Below are positions 38,052 to 47,883 of a stretch of DNA of 64,000 bases, piece by piece. A model generated the notes under the pieces. The model searched no databases. It was given only the letters and a program-made list of their open reading frames with translations, and had not been told where the DNA came from. The position numbers and the translations under genes were made by a program. The stretch is from Rhizobium sp. PP-CC-3A-592 (GTDB lineage Bacteria > Pseudomonadota > Alphaproteobacteria > Rhizobiales > Rhizobiaceae): assembly GCF_003217095.1 (NCBI RefSeq), contig NZ_QJSR01000001.1, positions 737,716 through 801,715 on the forward strand. Reading direction: 5' to 3'. How positions within the stretch are numbered: position 1 is the first letter of the stretch; each line of letters opens with the position of its first letter.

Positions 38052-39011
38052 ATGCCGATCTTCTCCGACCCTGCCAAAACCGCTATGGCTTTGCCCATGA
38101 TCGAACGCCTCACACCGCAGAGTTTGACGTTTTCGGCACGCGTGGCAACCCTGGCCACCGTGTTTTTTTTCGCGATCGCAGCATCAGGCGGCACGGCCTT
38201 TGCGGCGCGCAGCGCCTGGGTGGAGACCGTCGGTGGCGGCATCCGGCTGGTCACCGGCGCGCAGCAAGCGGACGGAACGCTGCCGGCCATGCTGGAAATC
38301 CGGCTGGAACCGGGCTGGCGAACCTACTGGACGGACCCGGGCGCAAGCGGCATTCCGCCGGAGGTGACCATTACCGGCAAAGGTCCGGGCGCGGGCAGCC
38401 TCGTCTATTCCGGCCTGCGGCTGCCGCCGCCCAAACGGTTTGCGGAGGGCGATCTCGACTATACCGGCTACGACCGGCCCGTCTCCTTCCCGCTTCTGCT
38501 CCGGAGCGATGCCGGCAAGGATCTGACGCTGGAAGCGTCCGTTTTCCTCGGCATCTGCAAGAGCATCTGCATTCCCGTGCAGGCGGAGCTCGACCTTGCG
38601 CTTGCCGCCGATGCTGCCGACAACCCGCTGGACACCGCGCGCGTGCGCGCCGCCTTCGCCGCCCTGCCGGCCGCACCCCTGCCGGATTTCGACGTGGTGC
38701 ATGCCGCCTTCGATGCGCAGACGCATGAGATCGCGCTGGCCATGAGGCTGCCGGAGGGTGCCGAACTTTTGGACGTGTTCCTCGCGGCACCCTCCGGCTA
38801 TGTCTTCCATCCCGTAGACAGCCGGAACATGGACAGCCGGACCATGGACAGCCGGAGAGGGGCGGACGGCCTGACACACATGCGCATCGCCGCGAAACTG
38901 CCACTGACAAGCGCAGGCGTGCCAGCGGACGGCGCGATCCGGGCGACGGTCAGCGTGCGGATGGGGTCCGAGAACAGGGCCATCGAAACGCCGCTTGTCT
39001 TCAAGCCGTGA
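38052..39011 (+). CDS. DsbD N-terminal-domain-like envelope protein
   Basis: About 319 aa. The N-terminal hydrophobic segment (ARVATLATVFFFAIAASGG) with TAFAAR is a signal peptide. The mature part resembles the disulfide-carrying N-terminal domain of DsbD/ScsB: LEPGWRTYWTDPGASGIPP, YDRPVSFPLLL, and the Cys pair GICKSICIPVQAEL. There is no membrane transporter domain, so it would be a stand-alone periplasmic redox partner. A 15-bp tandem repeat encodes DSRNM/DSRTM/DSR near residue 256. The start is uncertain (38052, 38085 or 38097). Confidence 0.82.
   Translation: MPIFSDPAKTAMALPMIERLTPQSLTFSARVATLATVFFFAIAASGGTAFAARSAWVETVGGGIRLVTGAQQADGTLPAMLEIRLEPGWRTYWTDPGASGIPPEVTITGKGPGAGSLVYSGLRLPPPKRFAEGDLDYTGYDRPVSFPLLLRSDAGKDLTLEASVFLGICKSICIPVQAELDLALAADAADNPLDTARVRAAFAALPAAPLPDFDVVHAAFDAQTHEIALAMRLPEGAELLDVFLAAPSGYVFHPVDSRNMDSRTMDSRRGADGLTHMRIAAKLPLTSAGVPADGAIRATVSVRMGSENRAIETPLVFKP
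38817..38857. repeat. 15-bp tandem repeat in the DsbD-like gene
   Basis: GACAGCCGGAACATG, GACAGCCGGACCATG and GACAGCCGGAG follow one another, giving two and two-thirds units. The frame is kept. Confidence 0.85.
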
Positions 39012-39125
39012 AAATCTATATCTTTCCTTTGCGCCTGTCCGGTGCACGGATTTTCCACGGGGCGCGCTGCTTGCGATCAGAGCCCATTCCCTGAAGCCCC
39101 CATTCCCTGAGCGAGGATATTCCCT

Positions 39126-39611
39126 TTGACCATTTCGATCGGCGACAAGATTCCATCTGCGACCTTCAAGGAAAAGACCGTTGACGGCCCTGTGGAAGTG
39201 ACCACGGACGCCCTCTTCTCCGGCAAGCGCGTCGTGATCTTCGGCGTCCCCGGCGCCTTCACGCCCACCTGCTCGCTCAACCACCTGCCCGGCTATCTCG
39301 AAAACCGCGACGCGATCCTCGCCAGGGGGATCGACGACATCGCCGTCGTCGCCGTCAACGACATCCACGTCATGGGCGCTTGGGCAACGGCCTCCGGCGG
39401 CATGGACAAGATCCACTTCCTCTCCGACTGGGACGCCGGCTTCACCAAGGCGCTCGGGCTGGATATCGACCTCTCGGCCGGCACGCTCGGCGTGCGGTCG
39501 AAGCGCTATTCGATGCTGGTGGACGATGGCGTGGTGAAGACCGTGAACATCGAGGAAAGCCCGGGACAGGCGACGGTGTCGTCGGCAGCGACCATGCTGG
39601 AGCAGATCTGA
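39126..39611 (+). CDS. Peroxiredoxin, Prx5/AhpE-like (redoxin)
   Basis: 161-aa thiol peroxidase. The peroxidatic Cys is in the motif VPGAFTPTCSLNHLPGY near residue 48; FLSDWDAGFTKALGL and GVRSKRYSMLVDDG follow. This is the atypical 2-Cys/1-Cys Prx5 group, which reduces H2O2 and organic peroxides with glutaredoxin or thioredoxin. The start is TTG 39126, preceded by GCGAGGA; no ATG fits the conserved N-terminus. It follows the DsbD-like gene by 114 nt on the same strand. Confidence 0.93.
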   Translation: MTISIGDKIPSATFKEKTVDGPVEVTTDALFSGKRVVIFGVPGAFTPTCSLNHLPGYLENRDAILARGIDDIAVVAVNDIHVMGAWATASGGMDKIHFLSDWDAGFTKALGLDIDLSAGTLGVRSKRYSMLVDDGVVKTVNIEESPGQATVSSAATMLEQI

Positions 39612-39631
39612 GGGGGTGTGGAGGGGGTTTA

Positions 39632-39799
39632 AAAAGACCCTCTCTGGCCTGCCGGCCATCTCCCCCACAAGGGGGGAGAGGACCCGCGGGAAGCACCCAG
39701 CTTTATCCGCACACCTTTTTTAAGGTAGCCAGCGGCCAGCCCCAAGTCTTCTCCCCCCTTGTGGGGGAGATGCCCGGCAGGGCAGAGAGGGTCTTTCTT
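39632..39799. repeat. RIME-like composite repeat, copy 4
   Basis: The left arm has TGGCCTGCCGGCCA where others have TGCCCTGCCGGGCA, again with compensating changes in both palindrome halves; the right arm is standard. The spacer is about 65 bp. It sits just after the peroxiredoxin gene. Confidence 0.9.
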
Positions 39800-39828
39800 C
39801 CTGCTATTTCATCAATATAGCGCCGCGC

Positions 39829-39995
39829 CAGCCCCTCATCCGGCTGCCGCCACCTTCTCCCCGCGCGCGGGGAGAAGAGACTTGGAACGCTGCTTGAGAC
39901 CCGACCATTGATCTTCGAGAGGAAGGCGAGCGCTCTCGGCATGTCCCTTCGCCCCGCCTGCGGGGAGAAGGTGCCGGCAGGCGGATGAGGGGCTT
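39829..39995. repeat. Second large inverted repeat (GCCCCTCATCCG ... CGGATGAGGGGC)
   Basis: Arms of about 45 bp (GCCCCTCATCCGGCTGCCG, ACCTTCTCCCCGC and their reverse complements) surround a spacer of about 65 bp with CCCGCGCGCGGGG and CCCGCCTGCGGGG sub-hairpins. It is a different family from the RIME-like repeat next to it. The two elements together fill the 412-nt gap 39612-40023. Confidence 0.85.
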
Positions 39996-40023
39996 GCCGC
40001 ACATTCGGCGGTGACGCGTCACC

Positions 40024-40482
40024 TCACCCCAGCTTCACCGCCCGCTTCCCCTTGAACGGTTCCATGCCCTTGCGGGCCAGTTCGTCCGCGCGCTCGTTTT
40101 CCGGGTGGCCGGCGTGGCCCTTGACCCAGTGCCAGGTGACCTTGTGGGTGCTGTTGGCGGCGTCGAGCGCCTGCCAGAGTTCGCCGTTCTTCACCGGCTT
40201 GCGGTCGGCCGTCTTCCAGCCGTTCTTCTTCCAGCCGTGGATCCATTTCATGATCCCGTCCATGACGTATTTGCTGTCGGTGTGCAGATCGACCTCGCAG
40301 GGCTCCTTCAGCGACGTCAGCGCGGTGATGGCGGCCAGCAGTTCCATGCGGTTGTTGGTGGTTTCGGCCTCGCCGCCGCAGAGGTCCTTTTCGGTCTCGC
40401 CGTAGCGCAGCACCGCGCCCCAGCCGCCGGGGCCCGGATTGCCCGAGCAGGCGCCGTCCGTGAAGATGTCGATGTGTTTCAT
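40024..40482 (-). CDS. rnhA: Ribonuclease HI
   Basis: 152-aa enzyme degrading the RNA strand of RNA-DNA hybrids. Catalytic acidic residues are visible in [20 protein letters not shown] (Asp), [12 protein letters not shown] (Glu), [12 protein letters not shown] (Asp) and [12 protein letters not shown] (Asp). The basic handle region [12 protein letters not shown] is present, so it is the E. coli-like type. ATG 40482 overlaps the thrB stop by 4 bp; these two genes form a coupled pair. Confidence 0.97.
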   Translation of the reverse strand: MKHIDIFTDGACSGNPGPGGWGAVLRYGETEKDLCGGEAETTNNRMELLAAITALTSLKEPCEVDLHTDSKYVMDGIMKWIHGWKKNGWKTADRKPVKNGELWQALDAANSTHKVTWHWVKGHAGHPENERADELARKGMEPFKGKRAVKLG

Positions 40483-41459
40483 GCGTCGGGTTCCGAAATC
40501 GTCAGGCCATATTCGAGCGCCGTGTTCACCGAGCGGTGGAACTGGAGCTTGCGGAGATATTCGAGCGGATCCTTCTTGACCACCAGGGCGCCTGCCGGCG
40601 TCGTCAGCCAGTCGTAGAGCCGCGTCAGGAAGAAGCGCAGCGCCGAGCCGCGGGCGAGAAGCGGCAGGGCCGCGATTTCGCCGGCCGTCAGCGGGCGCAC
40701 CGACTGGTAGCCGGACAGAAGCGCCATGCCCTTGGTCATGTTGAACGAACCATCCTTCTCGAAGCACCAGGCATTGAGGCAGATCGAGACGTCATAGGCC
40801 AAGAGATCGTTGCAGGCGAAGTAGAAGTCGATCAGGCCCGAAAGGCTCTCGCCGAGGAAGAAGACGTTGTCGGGGAAGAGATCGGCATGGATGACGCCTG
40901 CGGGCAGATCGGACGGCCAGTTGGCTTCGAGATGGTCGAGTTCGGCGGCGATCTCCGCGGCCACGCCCGGCTGCACCTCGTCGGCACGGTCCTTGGCCTT
41001 GTCCCAGAGCGGACGCCAGCCGGAGACGGACAGGGCATTTTCCCGCGTCAGAGCGAACCCCTCGCCCGCAACATGCATTTCGGCGAGCGCCCGGCCGACC
41101 TCGCGGCAATGGGCGGCGTCCGGCTTGCGCAGCCACATGCCCTCAAGAAAGGTGATCATGGCGGCCGGGCGGCCCGACAGCATGCCGAGCAGGGCGCCGT
41201 CCTTGCGCGCGAGTGGCAGGGGGCAGTTGAGACCGCGATCGGCCAGGTGCTGCATCAGGCCGAGGAAGAACGGGAGATCGGCGGGATCGACGCGCTTTTC
41301 ATAGAGCGTGAGGATGAAGGCGCCCGTGGTGGTGTGGAGCAGGAAATTGCTGTTCTCGACGCCTTCGGCGATGCCCTTGTAGGAGGTGAGCTCCCCTACG
41401 TCATAGGCGCTCAGGAACGTCTTGAGGTCGTCCTCGGAGATATCGGTATAGACGGCCAT
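40479..41459 (-). CDS. thrB: Homoserine kinase, aminoglycoside-phosphotransferase fold
   Basis: 326-aa kinase phosphorylating L-homoserine, the substrate step for the threonine synthase at 28.9 kb. It is the non-GHMP type found in alphaproteobacteria: [20 protein letters not shown] at the start, [12 protein letters not shown], the catalytic loop [13 protein letters not shown] and the metal-binding [16 protein letters not shown]. The gene is followed with a 4-bp overlap by rnhA and preceded by ispH on the same strand, with a half RIME-like repeat in between. Confidence 0.96.
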   Translation of the reverse strand: MAVYTDISEDDLKTFLSAYDVGELTSYKGIAEGVENSNFLLHTTTGAFILTLYEKRVDPADLPFFLGLMQHLADRGLNCPLPLARKDGALLGMLSGRPAAMITFLEGMWLRKPDAAHCREVGRALAEMHVAGEGFALTRENALSVSGWRPLWDKAKDRADEVQPGVAAEIAAELDHLEANWPSDLPAGVIHADLFPDNVFFLGESLSGLIDFYFACNDLLAYDVSICLNAWCFEKDGSFNMTKGMALLSGYQSVRPLTAGEIAALPLLARGSALRFFLTRLYDWLTTPAGALVVKKDPLEYLRKLQFHRSVNTALEYGLTISEPDA

Positions 41460-41487
41460 ATCGGTGAACCTTGTGGGTGACGATTCT

Positions 41488-41542
41488 GAAGGAAGGCCCT
41501 CTCTGCCCTGCCGGGCATCTTCCCCACAAGGGGGCAGAGGAC
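41488..41542. repeat. Half copy of the RIME-like repeat
   Basis: Only one arm is present (GAAGGAAGGCCCTCTCTGCC onward), with two changes in the second palindrome (CATCTTCCCCACAAGGGGGCAGA). It lies between ispH and thrB. No matching inverted arm is seen within 300 bp. Confidence 0.85.
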
Positions 41543-41564
41543 GCGTGGTTCGGCCGCTCGGCCG

Positions 41565-42605
41565 TCAGTCGCCGTTGACGAAGGCCATGTCGGCCTGGGT
41601 CAGGGGCACGTGGCGCAGTTCGCGGTTGACGAGGAAGTTTTCGGTTTCCTCCACCGTATCCGCCAGTTCCACCACCGCATCATAGCGCGCGCGAAAAGCC
41701 TCGATGATCTCGTTGACGATCACCTCCGGTGCCGAAGCGCCGGCCGACAGGCCGACGGTGCGGATCTCGCCGAGCGTGTCCCATTCGATATCGCTGGCGC
41801 GCTGGACAAGGATCGACTGGCGGGCGCCGGAGCGGAACGCCACTTCGACCAGACGTTTGGAATTGGAGGAATTGGGCGCGCCGACGATGAGGAACAGATC
41901 GCAGCCGGGGGCGGCCTGCTTCACGGCTTCCTGCCGGTTGGTGGTGGCATAGCAGATGCTGTCGGCCGCGGGTGCCGTGAGGTTGGGAAAGCGCTCGTGC
42001 AGGCGCTTGATGACGCCGGCGGTATCGTCCACCGACAGGGTCGTCTGGGTGACGAAGCCGAGATTGTCGGGATCGGGCGGCGTGTAGGTATCGACGTCAT
42101 CGATGGTTTCGACCAGCGAGACGCTGCCCTCGGGGAGCTGCCCCATGGTGCCGATGACTTCGGGGTGGCCGGCATGGCCGATGAGCACGACGTGGCGGCC
42201 CATGCGGTTGTGGCGCATGGCCTGCTTGTGCACCTTTGAGACCAGCGGGCAGGTCGCATCGAGATAGAAGAGATTGCGCTGGTCGGCGTCCGCAGGCACG
42301 GATTTCGGCACGCCATGGGCCGAGAAGACCACCGGCTGCTTGCGGTGCTCCGGCGGGATCTCGTCGAGTTCCTCCACGAAGATCGCGCCCTTGGCCTCCA
42401 GCCCTTCCACGACATAGCGATTGTGCACGATCTCGTGGCGGACATAGACGGGAGCGCCGAACTCCTTCAGCGCGAGCACCACGATCTGGATCGCGCGATC
42501 GACCCCGGCGCAGAAGCCGCGCGGGCCGCAGAGTCTAATCGTGAGCGCCGATTTCTGCGAAACGGTCTCGAACGCAGCGGGCTTTTCAGCGGGACGAAAT
42601 TCCAT
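41565..42605 (-). CDS. ispH: 4-hydroxy-3-methylbut-2-enyl diphosphate reductase
   Basis: 346-aa iron-sulfur enzyme of the final MEP-pathway step, making IPP and DMAPP. The three cluster Cys appear in [27 protein letters not shown] and [11 protein letters not shown]. Substrate-binding motifs [28 protein letters not shown] and [11 protein letters not shown] are also seen. ATG 42605 is the conserved start. Located 4 nt after the DUF1304 gene in the same direction. Confidence 0.97.
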   Translation of the reverse strand: MEFRPAEKPAAFETVSQKSALTIRLCGPRGFCAGVDRAIQIVVLALKEFGAPVYVRHEIVHNRYVVEGLEAKGAIFVEELDEIPPEHRKQPVVFSAHGVPKSVPADADQRNLFYLDATCPLVSKVHKQAMRHNRMGRHVVLIGHAGHPEVIGTMGQLPEGSVSLVETIDDVDTYTPPDPDNLGFVTQTTLSVDDTAGVIKRLHERFPNLTAPAADSICYATTNRQEAVKQAAPGCDLFLIVGAPNSSNSKRLVEVAFRSGARQSILVQRASDIEWDTLGEIRTVGLSAGASAPEVIVNEIIEAFRARYDAVVELADTVEETENFLVNRELRHVPLTQADMAFVNGD

Positions 42606-42609
42606 GGGA

Positions 42610-42975
42610 TCAGAACGCCAAGACTGTGAACAGGAGTGCGAGCATCGCCGGACCGCCCTGCACCAGAAGAATGCGCGCACTGACCGACCACGCGCCATAT
42701 ATAGCGGCGATAACAACGCACACAAGAAAGAACAGCTGTACCTGCACGGCAAAGGCGGGCGGCGACGCCACGAGCGACCAGCCGAGACCGGCGGCGAGAA
42801 AGCCGTTGTAGAGGCCCTGATTGGCCGCGAGCACCCGCGTCGCGTCTGCCTGCTCTTGCGTCATGCGGAAGATCCGGCGACCCGCCGGCTTGGTCCAGAG
42901 GACCATTTCCAGCACGAGGAAGCCGACGTGGAGAAGCGCGGTGAGGCCTGTGAAGATCTGGGCGAGCAGTGTCAT
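42610..42975 (-). CDS. DUF1304 small membrane protein
   Basis: 121-aa integral membrane protein with four predicted helices; conserved elements include [16 protein letters not shown] and [17 protein letters not shown]1304 proteins have no established function. It overlaps the SURF1 stop by 4 bp and is followed by ispH after 4 nt, so it is part of a tight run DUF983-SURF1-DUF1304-ispH. Confidence 0.9.
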   Translation of the reverse strand: MTLLAQIFTGLTALLHVGFLVLEMVLWTKPAGRRIFRMTQEQADATRVLAANQGLYNGFLAAGLGWSLVASPPAFAVQVQLFFLVCVVIAAIYGAWSVSARILLVQGGPAMLALLFTVLAF

Positions 42976-43814
42976 TCCGGCGTCTCCTGTTGCGCGTGCG
43001 CGTGGCCGGCGCGCGCTTCGGCTCTTTTTCGGAACATGAACAGGCCGCTAACCCCGACCAGCGCAGCGGCCAGGCCGTACCAGGTGAGCGCATATTGGAG
43101 GTGATTGTTCGGCAGATCGAACTGGGTGACGCCGCCGACCGGCAAACTGCCTAAATTGGGGCCGCCGGGATTGGGGGTCGCATCGGCATCGATGAAGAAA
43201 GGCAGCGTGCGCGCCGGCGACAGGCCGGATGCCGCTGTCATCGCGGTCCAGTCCTTCCAGTAGAAGATGTTCTTGGCCATGTCGTTCTCCGGCACCACCC
43301 AGGAGGGTTTGGCATCGAGCCGGGCGCGGGCAAGGCCTGATATGGTGACGGGGCCTTCACGCTGGCTCTCCGGCCGGGTCGCCGGTTCCTTGCGCTCGTA
43401 AGGCACGAAGCCGCGATTGATCAGGACAGTGCGGCCGTCCGCCAGTGTCAGCGGGGTATAGACGTAGAAGCCGGTCTGGCCGTTATAGGTCGCGAAGAAA
43501 TGGCGCTCGCCCGCGTTCTGGAACGTACCCGAGACGCGGACGGTGCGGTATTCGATATCGCCGCCGCTCGCCACCATCGCGGCGATGGCATCGATATCCA
43601 CTGGGGGTGCGTTGCGGCGCTCGGCGATGGCCGCGAGCAGGCTCTCCTTCCAGTGCAGCCGCTGCATCTGCCAGGTGCCGAGCGCGACGAGGGCCGCGAA
43701 GAGGGCGAACAGGATCACGACCGATAGAATACGCGCGACGGGTCCGCCCCGGCGGGGTGTCGTGCCGGCCGGTCGGACAGGCTCAGCCACGGTCGATTTC
43801 GCCGGGCCTGGCAT
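42972..43814 (-). CDS. SURF1-family cytochrome oxidase assembly protein
   Basis: 280-aa inner-membrane protein with an N-terminal helix (ILSVVILFALFAALVALG), followed by TWQMQRLHWKESLL, the periplasmic SURF1 domain (TVRVSGTF, GFYVYTPLTLADG, VLINRGFVP) and a C-terminal helix with NHLQYALTWYGLA. SURF1 proteins help haem insertion into aa3-type cytochrome c oxidase. It overlaps the DUF983 gene by 32 nt. In related genomes coxC lies upstream; here a deacetylase gene is found instead. Confidence 0.95.
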   Translation of the reverse strand: MPGPAKSTVAEPVRPAGTTPRRGGPVARILSVVILFALFAALVALGTWQMQRLHWKESLLAAIAERRNAPPVDIDAIAAMVASGGDIEYRTVRVSGTFQNAGERHFFATYNGQTGFYVYTPLTLADGRTVLINRGFVPYERKEPATRPESQREGPVTISGLARARLDAKPSWVVPENDMAKNIFYWKDWTAMTAASGLSPARTLPFFIDADATPNPGGPNLGSLPVGGVTQFDLPNNHLQYALTWYGLAAALVGVSGLFMFRKRAEARAGHAHAQQETPE

Positions 43815-44166
43815 TGTTGCGATATTGCAGGTCGATCAGCACGCCCTTGAGCATGCGGGTGAGCGCGAGCGACAGGACGATGGCGAGCGGGATCCAGAGC
43901 AGGAAATGCAGCCAGAGCGGCGGGCTGTAATTGACCTCGGCCCAGAGCGCTGCACCGACCGTGATGAAGCCGATGATGAGGATGACGAAGACCACGGGCC
44001 CATCGCCCGCATCGGCGAAATCATAGTCCAGCCCGCAGGCGGCGCAGCGGGGGCGCAGCGCGAGGTAGCCCTGAAACAGCTTGCCCTCACCGCAGCGCGG
44101 GCAACGGCCGCGCAGGCCCGCCTTGATGGGATCGACCGGCGGATAATGCGCGCTGTCTTCGGTCAT
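43783..44166 (-). CDS. DUF983 zinc-ribbon membrane protein
   Basis: 127-aa protein with an N-terminal Cys-x2-Cys pair in RGRCPRCGEGKLF and a second in PRCAACGLDYD, then two membrane helices (VVFVILIIGFITVGAALW and the WIPLAIVLSLALTR region). DUF983 is usually encoded with cytochrome oxidase assembly genes in alphaproteobacteria, and here overlaps the SURF1 gene. ATG 44166 is chosen because the frame upstream lacks conserved sequence. Confidence 0.88.
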   Translation of the reverse strand: MTEDSAHYPPVDPIKAGLRGRCPRCGEGKLFQGYLALRPRCAACGLDYDFADAGDGPVVFVILIIGFITVGAALWAEVNYSPPLWLHFLLWIPLAIVLSLALTRMLKGVLIDLQYRNNARPGEIDRG

Positions 44167-44402
44167 GATTGTCTCTCGATCGCCCGTGTTCGGCGGCACG
44201 AGCATGGTCCTCTCGTCCCTGCCGGACCTTGTATCGGCAATGCGGGGCTTCGTCCAATCGAACATCTGCGACAAAGGCGACAGGCGGGTGGGGATGCCGC
44301 CCTGAGGTCGATGATGTCCGTCGTTCAGGGAGCCTTTACCCCCTGCGCCCTACAGTCGCTTCACCCATCGAACGGGCCATCCAGCAGGAGTATCGGCAGG
44401 TC

Positions 44403-45428
44403 GTGAAGCGGTTGATCAAGAGGGGCGTCATTGCCGGCGGGCTGGCGGTTGCGCGCGGCCTGTCCGCGGCGGGGCTGATGCGGGGCGCGCGCGGGCGCGG
44501 GGCGATCTTTACGCTGCATCATGTGCGGCCGTTCGCGGCCGCGATGTTTTCGCCGAATGCGCATCTGGAGATCACGCCGCAGTCCCTCGATACGGCCATC
44601 GTCCGGCTGAAGCGGGACGGATACCGGTTCATCGCGCTTGCCGACCTGCCGGCGCATCTTGCCGGCGACGACCGGAACCCGGTTGCCGTCTTCACGCTCG
44701 ACGATGCCTATCGCGACAATCTCGACCATGCCGCTCCGGTCTTTGCCCATCACGGCGTCCCGTTCACCGTGTTTGCGACGGAGGGCTTCGTGACGCGCAC
44801 GCGGAGCCTATGGTGGGAGACGCTGGCGGAGCTGCTGCAGGCCAAGCCCCGGCTGACCTTCGACTTCGGTGCCGGGCCGGAGCGCCTGCACCTGCAGACA
44901 CCGCAGCAGATGCAGGCGGCGTTCACGCGCTTTGCCGATTTCGTGCATGCGGTGGACGAGGCGACGGCGGTTGCCGATATCGACCGGCTGGCCCGCGCGG
45001 AAGGGCTCGATCCGCTGTCGCTCACCGACCGGCTGACGCTGGATGCGGCGGGGCTTGGCGTGCTGTCCCGCCTGCCGGGGGCGGCGATCGGGGCACATAC
45101 TTTGACCCACAGGGCGCTGGCGCGGCTGTCGGATGTGGACGCCGAAGACGAGATCGTACGGTCCGTCGATGCCGTGGCCGCCATCACCGGCGTTCGTCCG
45201 ACGACGTTTGCCTACCCCTATGGCGACGGGCGGGCGGTATCGCCCCGCGACATGCGGCTTGCCGGCCGGCACGGCCTTGTCGCCGTGACGACGCAGCCGG
45301 GCACGCTTGCAAGCGATGCCGACCTGACCGCCCTGCCCCGGATCTCGCTCAATGGGCATTTCCAGACGCCGGGCCATGTCTCGGCCTTGGCCTCCGGCAT
45401 TCCCTTCCGCCTGATGAAGGGTCGTTGA
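44403..45428 (+). CDS. Polysaccharide deacetylase family protein
   Basis: 341-aa NodB-homology protein (carbohydrate esterase 4 fold). Motif 1 is FTLDDAYRDN with catalytic/metal Asp; the metal His pair is in GAHTLTHRAL, and the later motif FAYPYGDGRAVS is present. GTG 44403 is taken as the start because AGGAG lies upstream and the N-terminus then begins VKRLIKRGVIAG; no signal peptide is clear. Acts presumably on N-acetylated surface glycans. The upstream frame (from 44169) has no homology-like sequence. Confidence 0.87.
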   Translation: MKRLIKRGVIAGGLAVARGLSAAGLMRGARGRGAIFTLHHVRPFAAAMFSPNAHLEITPQSLDTAIVRLKRDGYRFIALADLPAHLAGDDRNPVAVFTLDDAYRDNLDHAAPVFAHHGVPFTVFATEGFVTRTRSLWWETLAELLQAKPRLTFDFGAGPERLHLQTPQQMQAAFTRFADFVHAVDEATAVADIDRLARAEGLDPLSLTDRLTLDAAGLGVLSRLPGAAIGAHTLTHRALARLSDVDAEDEIVRSVDAVAAITGVRPTTFAYPYGDGRAVSPRDMRLAGRHGLVAVTTQPGTLASDADLTALPRISLNGHFQTPGHVSALASGIPFRLMKGR

Positions 45429-45432
45429 AGCC

Positions 45433-46053
45433 TCAAGGGTACATGCGCACCTTTGACCAATCGCCGGTGGTTTCGGGCCGGCGGAACTCGATGCGGTCGT
45501 GGAGGCGGAAGGCGCCGTCCTTCCAGAACTCGATCGACACCGGACGGATGCGGAAGCCGGACCAGTAAGGCGGGCGCTTGATCTCGCCGATCGGGTGGCG
45601 TGCGGTGAACTCGGCGACCGCCTTTTCCAGCGCGAAACGGCTTTCGAGCGGGCGGGACTGCTTGGAGGCCCAGGCGCCGATGCGGCTGCCGCGGGCGCGC
45701 GACTGGTAATAGGCGTCGGCTTCCGCGTCGCTGACGATCTCGACCGTGCCGCGCAGGCGGACCTGCCGGCGCAGGCTCTTCCAGTGGAAGCACATCGCGG
45801 CCTTGCGGGTCGCCAGGATCTCGCGGCCCTTCTGGCTTTCGAAATTTGTGTAGAAGACGAAACCGTCGGCGTCGAAGTCCTTCAGCAGCACCATGCGGAC
45901 ATTGGGCAAGCCATCCGGATCGACCGTGGCGAGCGCAACGGCGTTGGGGTCGTTGATCTCGGTTTCCTGCGCCTCCTTCAGCCAGGTGCCGAACAGCGTA
46001 AAGGGTTCGTTTTCCTCGGTGAAGTCACCAGTTGTTAACCGGGTTTCCGTCAT
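45433..46053 (-). CDS. pdxH: Pyridoxamine 5'-phosphate oxidase
   Basis: 206-aa FMN enzyme that oxidises PNP/PMP to pyridoxal 5'-phosphate. Family features: [63 protein letters not shown] and the C-terminal [14 protein letters not shown] and RMYP end. Convergent with the deacetylase gene with only 4 nt between stops. ATG 46053 is the conserved start; the frame continues open upstream as an artefact of the opposite-strand gene. Confidence 0.96.
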   Translation of the reverse strand: MTETRLTTGDFTEENEPFTLFGTWLKEAQETEINDPNAVALATVDPDGLPNVRMVLLKDFDADGFVFYTNFESQKGREILATRKAAMCFHWKSLRRQVRLRGTVEIVSDAEADAYYQSRARGSRIGAWASKQSRPLESRFALEKAVAEFTARHPIGEIKRPPYWSGFRIRPVSIEFWKDGAFRLHDRIEFRRPETTGDWSKVRMYP

Positions 46054-46155
46054 ATTCCGTTTCCAATGCAGGCTGCCGATGCTGACCTCACATGTAGGCC
46101 GCGGACATGCCGTTTCGAGCGACACCGTAGCCATTTCCAGTCCGACAGGGTGACC

Positions 46156-46602
46156 GTGAAAGACATAGCAAAACGCGTCTGCGACACCAAGCTCTTCTCG
46201 CGCCTTGCGGGAGCGATGACGCTCGGGCTCTGCGTGGCCGGGCTCTCCGGCTGCATGGGCAACGGGATCGGCCTCGGCGACGCCGCCGGCGTCGACAGTG
46301 TCCGCACCGGCTCCATACCGGCTCCGCCCAGCCCCGCGATGATCGATGCGGCGGCCGTGCAGACCGCGGTTTCCACCGCCGACGTGTCCGAGGTCGCCGG
46401 TAACCCCATTCCCTGGGCCAATGCGCAATCCGGCAGCGCTGGCGTCATCTCCAGCATTCAGGAGCAGACCGTCGGAGGCATGGTGTGCCGCCGCTTCACG
46501 ACGACGCGCCATTCCTATCAGGGCATCGCCAAGTTCGACGGCAATACCTGCCGGACGGGCGACGGCGAATGGACCCTGACCAGCTTTGCTCCGCGCAGCT
46601 GA
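46156..46602 (+). CDS. Outer-membrane lipoprotein, RT0821/Lpp0805-like
   Basis: 148-aa lipoprotein. The chosen GTG 46156 (AGGGTG upstream) gives a signal sequence [16 protein letters not shown] followed by Cys (lipobox GLSGC). The mature part has a Pro/Ala region and a C-terminal domain with two Cys ([29 protein letters not shown]), resembling the 17-kDa surface antigen/RT0821 group. The function is structural or unknown. An in-frame ATG at 46066 is an alternative. pdxH is divergent. Confidence 0.8.
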   Translation: MKDIAKRVCDTKLFSRLAGAMTLGLCVAGLSGCMGNGIGLGDAAGVDSVRTGSIPAPPSPAMIDAAAVQTAVSTADVSEVAGNPIPWANAQSGSAGVISSIQEQTVGGMVCRRFTTTRHSYQGIAKFDGNTCRTGDGEWTLTSFAPRS

Positions 46603-46740
46603 CCCTTTCGCAAACGCTTTCTTAACCCTCTGCGCACATATGCGCCCGGGTTCAGCCGCAATAAACCTGTCCTTAAGGCACTTCTTTTCATCATCCCCGC
46701 CGGCAATGGCGACCCGGCCAACGCTGGACGAGGATGAACG

Positions 46741-47883
46741 ATGAAGATGTCGATGCAGGACCCCTATGCCGTCCTCGGTGTGCGCCGCAATGCCGGCCCC
46801 GACGAGATCAAGGCCGCATGGCGCGCCGTGGCGAAGGCCGTGCATCCCGACCAGAACCGTGAAGATCCGAATGCCACCGCACGCTTTGCCGAGGCCGGCC
46901 GCGCCTATGAGGTCCTGAAGGACCCGCAGATGCGCAACCGCTACGACCAGGCCCGCCGCAATGCGGAGCTGCGCCGCATGGAGGAAATGAAGCGCCGCGC
47001 CAACCCCTTTGCGCCCGAACAGGCCGTCGGCCCGGAAACGGCCGAGGAGGCGGTGTCGCGCATCTTCGGGACGGACAGTGGCAAGCCGGAGGCGGCGAAA
47101 GCCGCTGCTCCGAAGCCTGCGGCGCCACGCCCCGCACCGCCGAGAACCGAAGCGCCGACGGAGGCGAAGGTTGCGGACGAGGCTTCGGCCGAGACTACCG
47201 CCGAGGCTCCGTCGAGCCATGCGCCCTTCGGCCCCGGCATCCTTGCCCGCGCTGCGGCACCGGCGGCCGAGATCGTCTCCAGCCTCTTCCGCCGGATCTT
47301 GCCGGCATCATCGCTCGAGGGCGGGGAAAAGGCATCCGACAAGGCGCATGAAAAGGCCGGCGAAAAACCTGCTGCCGACCGCGTTCCGGATCTCGTCTGC
47401 GAGGCCGTGGCGACGGTGGAAGACCTGTTCCGGCGGCGTCGCGTGACGGCGACGCTGCCCGACGGACAGCTGCTGAAGGTGGCGCTGCCGGCCGGCACGA
47501 CCGATGGCAGCCTGATTCGCCTGCGGGAACAGGGTTATCGGCAGGGCACCGCGCGCGGCGATGCGCTCGTCAGCATCCGTGTCGCGCGGCATGAGCAGTT
47601 CCGCGTCGATGGCACGGACGTGCACACCACCCTCTCCCTATCGCTGCACGACGCCGTGCTCGGCTGCACCACGACGGTCGCGACCGTCACCGGACAGGCA
47701 TCGCTCGTCGTGCCCCCGTGGTCGGGCCCGGACAGGCCGCTGCGCATCCCGGACCAGGGCCTGCCGACGGCCGATGGCCGGCGTGGCGCCCTGATCGTCG
47801 AACTCAGCCTGACCCTGAGCGCGCGTCCCGACCAGAAGCTGATGGACCTCATGCGCAGCCAGCGCGACGGGCTGGTGCTCTGA
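46741..47883 (+). CDS. DnaJ-like (CbpA-type) co-chaperone
   Basis: 380-aa J-domain protein. Residues 1-70 form the J domain with the HPD motif in [15 protein letters not shown] long Ala/Pro/Glu/Lys-rich linker replaces the Gly/Phe and zinc-finger regions, and the C-terminal DnaJ domains start around [18 protein letters not shown] and include [18 protein letters not shown]. It would stimulate DnaK. Unlike true DnaJ it lacks CxxCxGxG repeats. It lies upstream of fabI, an order I recall from other rhizobia. Confidence 0.92.
   Translation: MKMSMQDPYAVLGVRRNAGPDEIKAAWRAVAKAVHPDQNREDPNATARFAEAGRAYEVLKDPQMRNRYDQARRNAELRRMEEMKRRANPFAPEQAVGPETAEEAVSRIFGTDSGKPEAAKAAAPKPAAPRPAPPRTEAPTEAKVADEASAETTAEAPSSHAPFGPGILARAAAPAAEIVSSLFRRILPASSLEGGEKASDKAHEKAGEKPAADRVPDLVCEAVATVEDLFRRRRVTATLPDGQLLKVALPAGTTDGSLIRLREQGYRQGTARGDALVSIRVARHEQFRVDGTDVHTTLSLSLHDAVLGCTTTVATVTGQASLVVPPWSGPDRPLRIPDQGLPTADGRRGALIVELSLTLSARPDQKLMDLMRSQRDGLVL

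Noticed and set aside
46054-47220. N-terminal extension of pdxH by about 389 codons
   Set aside because: The extension is antisense to the lipoprotein and DnaJ-like genes; the conserved pdxH start is at 46053.
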